Assembly: GCA_031549085.1 (NCBI GenBank)
Contig: JAVBQL010000021.1
Span: forward strand, 1-64,000
Direction: 5' to 3'
From: JAVBQL01 sp031549085
GTDB taxonomy: Bacteria; Spirochaetota; GWE2-31-10; MWDO01
Length of the DNA stretch: 64,000 nt
Under the pieces are notes generated by a model that saw only the letters and a program-made list of their open reading frames with translations, was not told where the DNA came from and did not search any database. The translations under genes were made by a program, and so were the position numbers. Below, in pieces: positions 62,779 through 64,000 of the stretch (position 1 is its first letter; the number at the start of each line of letters is the position of its first letter).

Positions 62779-63531
62779 ATGAAAGCAGTAAAAATTATAC
62801 CTTGCCTAGACACAAAAGATGGTAAAGTAGTAAAGGGGATTAATTTTACAGGTCTTAAGGAGATTGGAGATCCTGTAGAGATGGCGAAGAAGTACAATAG
62901 CGAGGGTGCTGATGAATTAGTACTACTCGACACGACTGCAAGTCTTGATAATCATGATTTAATGTTTAAAATGGTTAAAGATGTTAAATCTGTTATAAGC
63001 ATTCCTCTTATAGTCGGTGGTGGTATAAAATCACTTGATGATGCCTCAAATATGTTTAAAGCTGGAGCTGATAAAATATCCATAGGTACTGCTGGTGTAA
63101 AGAATGCTAATTTTGTGAAAGAGGTTGTGAAAAAATTTGGTGGTGATAAAATTATAATAGCTATGGACTCTAAGACTGTAGATGGAAAAGATAAGGTTGT
63201 TATCTATGGTGGAAACGAAGTTACAGATTTGGATCTGATTGAGTGGGCAAAAGAGGTAGAGAAGATAGGGGTTGGAGCTATATTATTAACAAGCTGGAAT
63301 AAAGATGGAACTAAAGAGGGCTTTGATGATGATCAGTTAAGAAGGGTTGCTGAGGCTGTATCAATTCCAGTAATTGCTTCAGGCGGAGCAGGTAAAATTG
63401 AAGATTTTGTATCTGCTGTAAAAGATGGGAAAGCCTCATCTCTTCTCGCTGCAAGTGTTTTTCACTATGATGAGATAAAAATTAAAGACTTAAAGAAAGC
63501 TTTGGCTAAAGAGGGAATAGAGGTTATTTAA
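62779..63531 (+). CDS. hisF: Imidazole glycerol phosphate synthase subunit HisF
   Basis: The TIM-barrel cyclase of histidine synthesis. IPCLDTKDGKVVKG carries the catalytic aspartate near residue 11, and LTSWNKDGTKEG carries the second one; VGGGI and ASGGAG are the phosphate-binding loops. 250 residues. No hisH or other his gene is within the window, so its glutaminase partner is encoded elsewhere or absent. Confidence 0.93.
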   Translation: MKAVKIIPCLDTKDGKVVKGINFTGLKEIGDPVEMAKKYNSEGADELVLLDTTASLDNHDLMFKMVKDVKSVISIPLIVGGGIKSLDDASNMFKAGADKISIGTAGVKNANFVKEVVKKFGGDKIIIAMDSKTVDGKDKVVIYGGNEVTDLDLIEWAKEVEKIGVGAILLTSWNKDGTKEGFDDDQLRRVAEAVSIPVIASGGAGKIEDFVSAVKDGKASSLLAASVFHYDEIKIKDLKKALAKEGIEVI

Positions 63532-63804
63532 TCTATTTTCTTAAAATAGCCATAAAACTTGTACTGTTTTTTTGTTTACTTTGTATAAAAGTTTGATATT
63601 AAATGCGTTTCAAAAGATTGAAAAAAAGATAAAAATATGTTACTCTTTTTGACAATTCTAAATTGTGTTGTTCTTTTGAGTATTTGTGCTTTTAGTTTAA
63701 GCACATTAAAATGTTGTTGTTAAAAAGTGTTTTCTTCATTTTAAATAACTTTCTTTGTCATATTTAGAATTAAACCTTTCTTGAAAGTCTATTAGGAGTG
63801 GATT

Positions 63805-64000
63805 ATGCCTCTTTATAAAGATGTTAAAAAGGTATTAGTGATTGGGTCTGGCCCTATTGTTATAGGACAGGCAGCTGAGTTTGATTATGCTGGAACTCAG
63901 GCGTGCAAATCATTAAAAGAGGAGGGTGTCTCCGTTGTTTTAGTCAATTCAAATCCAGCGACAATAATGACAGATCTTAATATGGCTGATAGAATCTACC
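63805..64000 (+). CDS. carB: Carbamoyl-phosphate synthase large subunit (5' end only)
   Basis: The N-terminus after ATG 63805, with AGGAG upstream, has the family sequence KVLVIGSGPIVIGQAAEFDY and NSNPATIMTD. The window ends after 65 codons. carA is not seen upstream. Confidence 0.93.
   Translation, partial: MPLYKDVKKVLVIGSGPIVIGQAAEFDYAGTQACKSLKEEGVSVVLVNSNPATIMTDLNMADRIY

Noticed and set aside
62670..62933. Upstream 88-codon extension of the TPR lipoprotein
   Set aside because: It runs antisense into hisF, and the ATG at 62669 has both a ribosome binding site and a proper lipoprotein signal.

Overview
The window is AT-rich DNA from a low-GC spirochaete; the genus cannot be settled from this sequence. 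Two things point to a spirochaete. The first is a cheA–cheW/cheR-like–cheX–cheY operon in the order known from Borrelia and Treponema. The second is a gene for FlaA, the periplasmic flagellar sheath protein. TTG and GTG starts are common, especially on exported proteins. Many promoters match TTGACA-17/18-TATAAT closely, and hairpin/T-tract terminators are easy to see. No tRNA, rRNA, CRISPR array or intact insertion sequence was found.

Layout. 0.4-5.1 kb: chemotaxis operon. 5.3-8.1 kb: glycogen phosphorylase and a small secreted protein. 8.2-14.6 kb: an envelope cluster of three paralogous CsgG-domain proteins and two LPP20-like proteins, with long structured leaders. 14.7-19.2 kb: ABC-3 metal permease, HD-GYP phosphodiesterase, membrane protein and PlsC acyltransferase. 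19.4-22.3 kb: two strongly promoted lipoproteins. 22.4-31 kb: housekeeping metabolism (purD, amidohydrolase, folP, metY, EpmA-like ligase, mazG). 31-38.1 kb: cell-envelope genes (lytic transglycosylase, CPBP protease, HtrA-like lipoprotein, TPR protein). 38.2-41.6 kb: FMN riboswitch and ribD-ribE, then ribBA.

40.1-43.9 kb is the most unusual part. It holds two inverted copies of a C-rich, hairpin-forming dispersed repeat. Between them lie ribBA, a beta-helix lipoprotein gene that is out of frame at a T10 tract, and a nested inverted-repeat element. Next comes a HAMP-PP2C sensor phosphatase gene interrupted by one in-frame TAA (43.9-46.0 kb), then an SDF symporter.

48.4-53.1 kb: a cytidylyltransferase/zinc-ribbon/methyltransferase fusion, a cell-wall amidase, a GerMN-like protein and flaA. 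53.2-64 kb: PTS enzyme I, PHP hydrolase, sialidase-like protein, cysK, dapB, small enzymes, hypothetical lipoproteins, hisF and the start of carB.

The best candidates for something undescribed are the CsgG/LPP20 cluster, the likely phase-variable lipoprotein with its flanking repeats, the split phosphatase, the sugar-nucleotide/methyltransferase fusion, and the low-complexity inserts in FlaA. All functions are read from motifs by eye; no database search was run.
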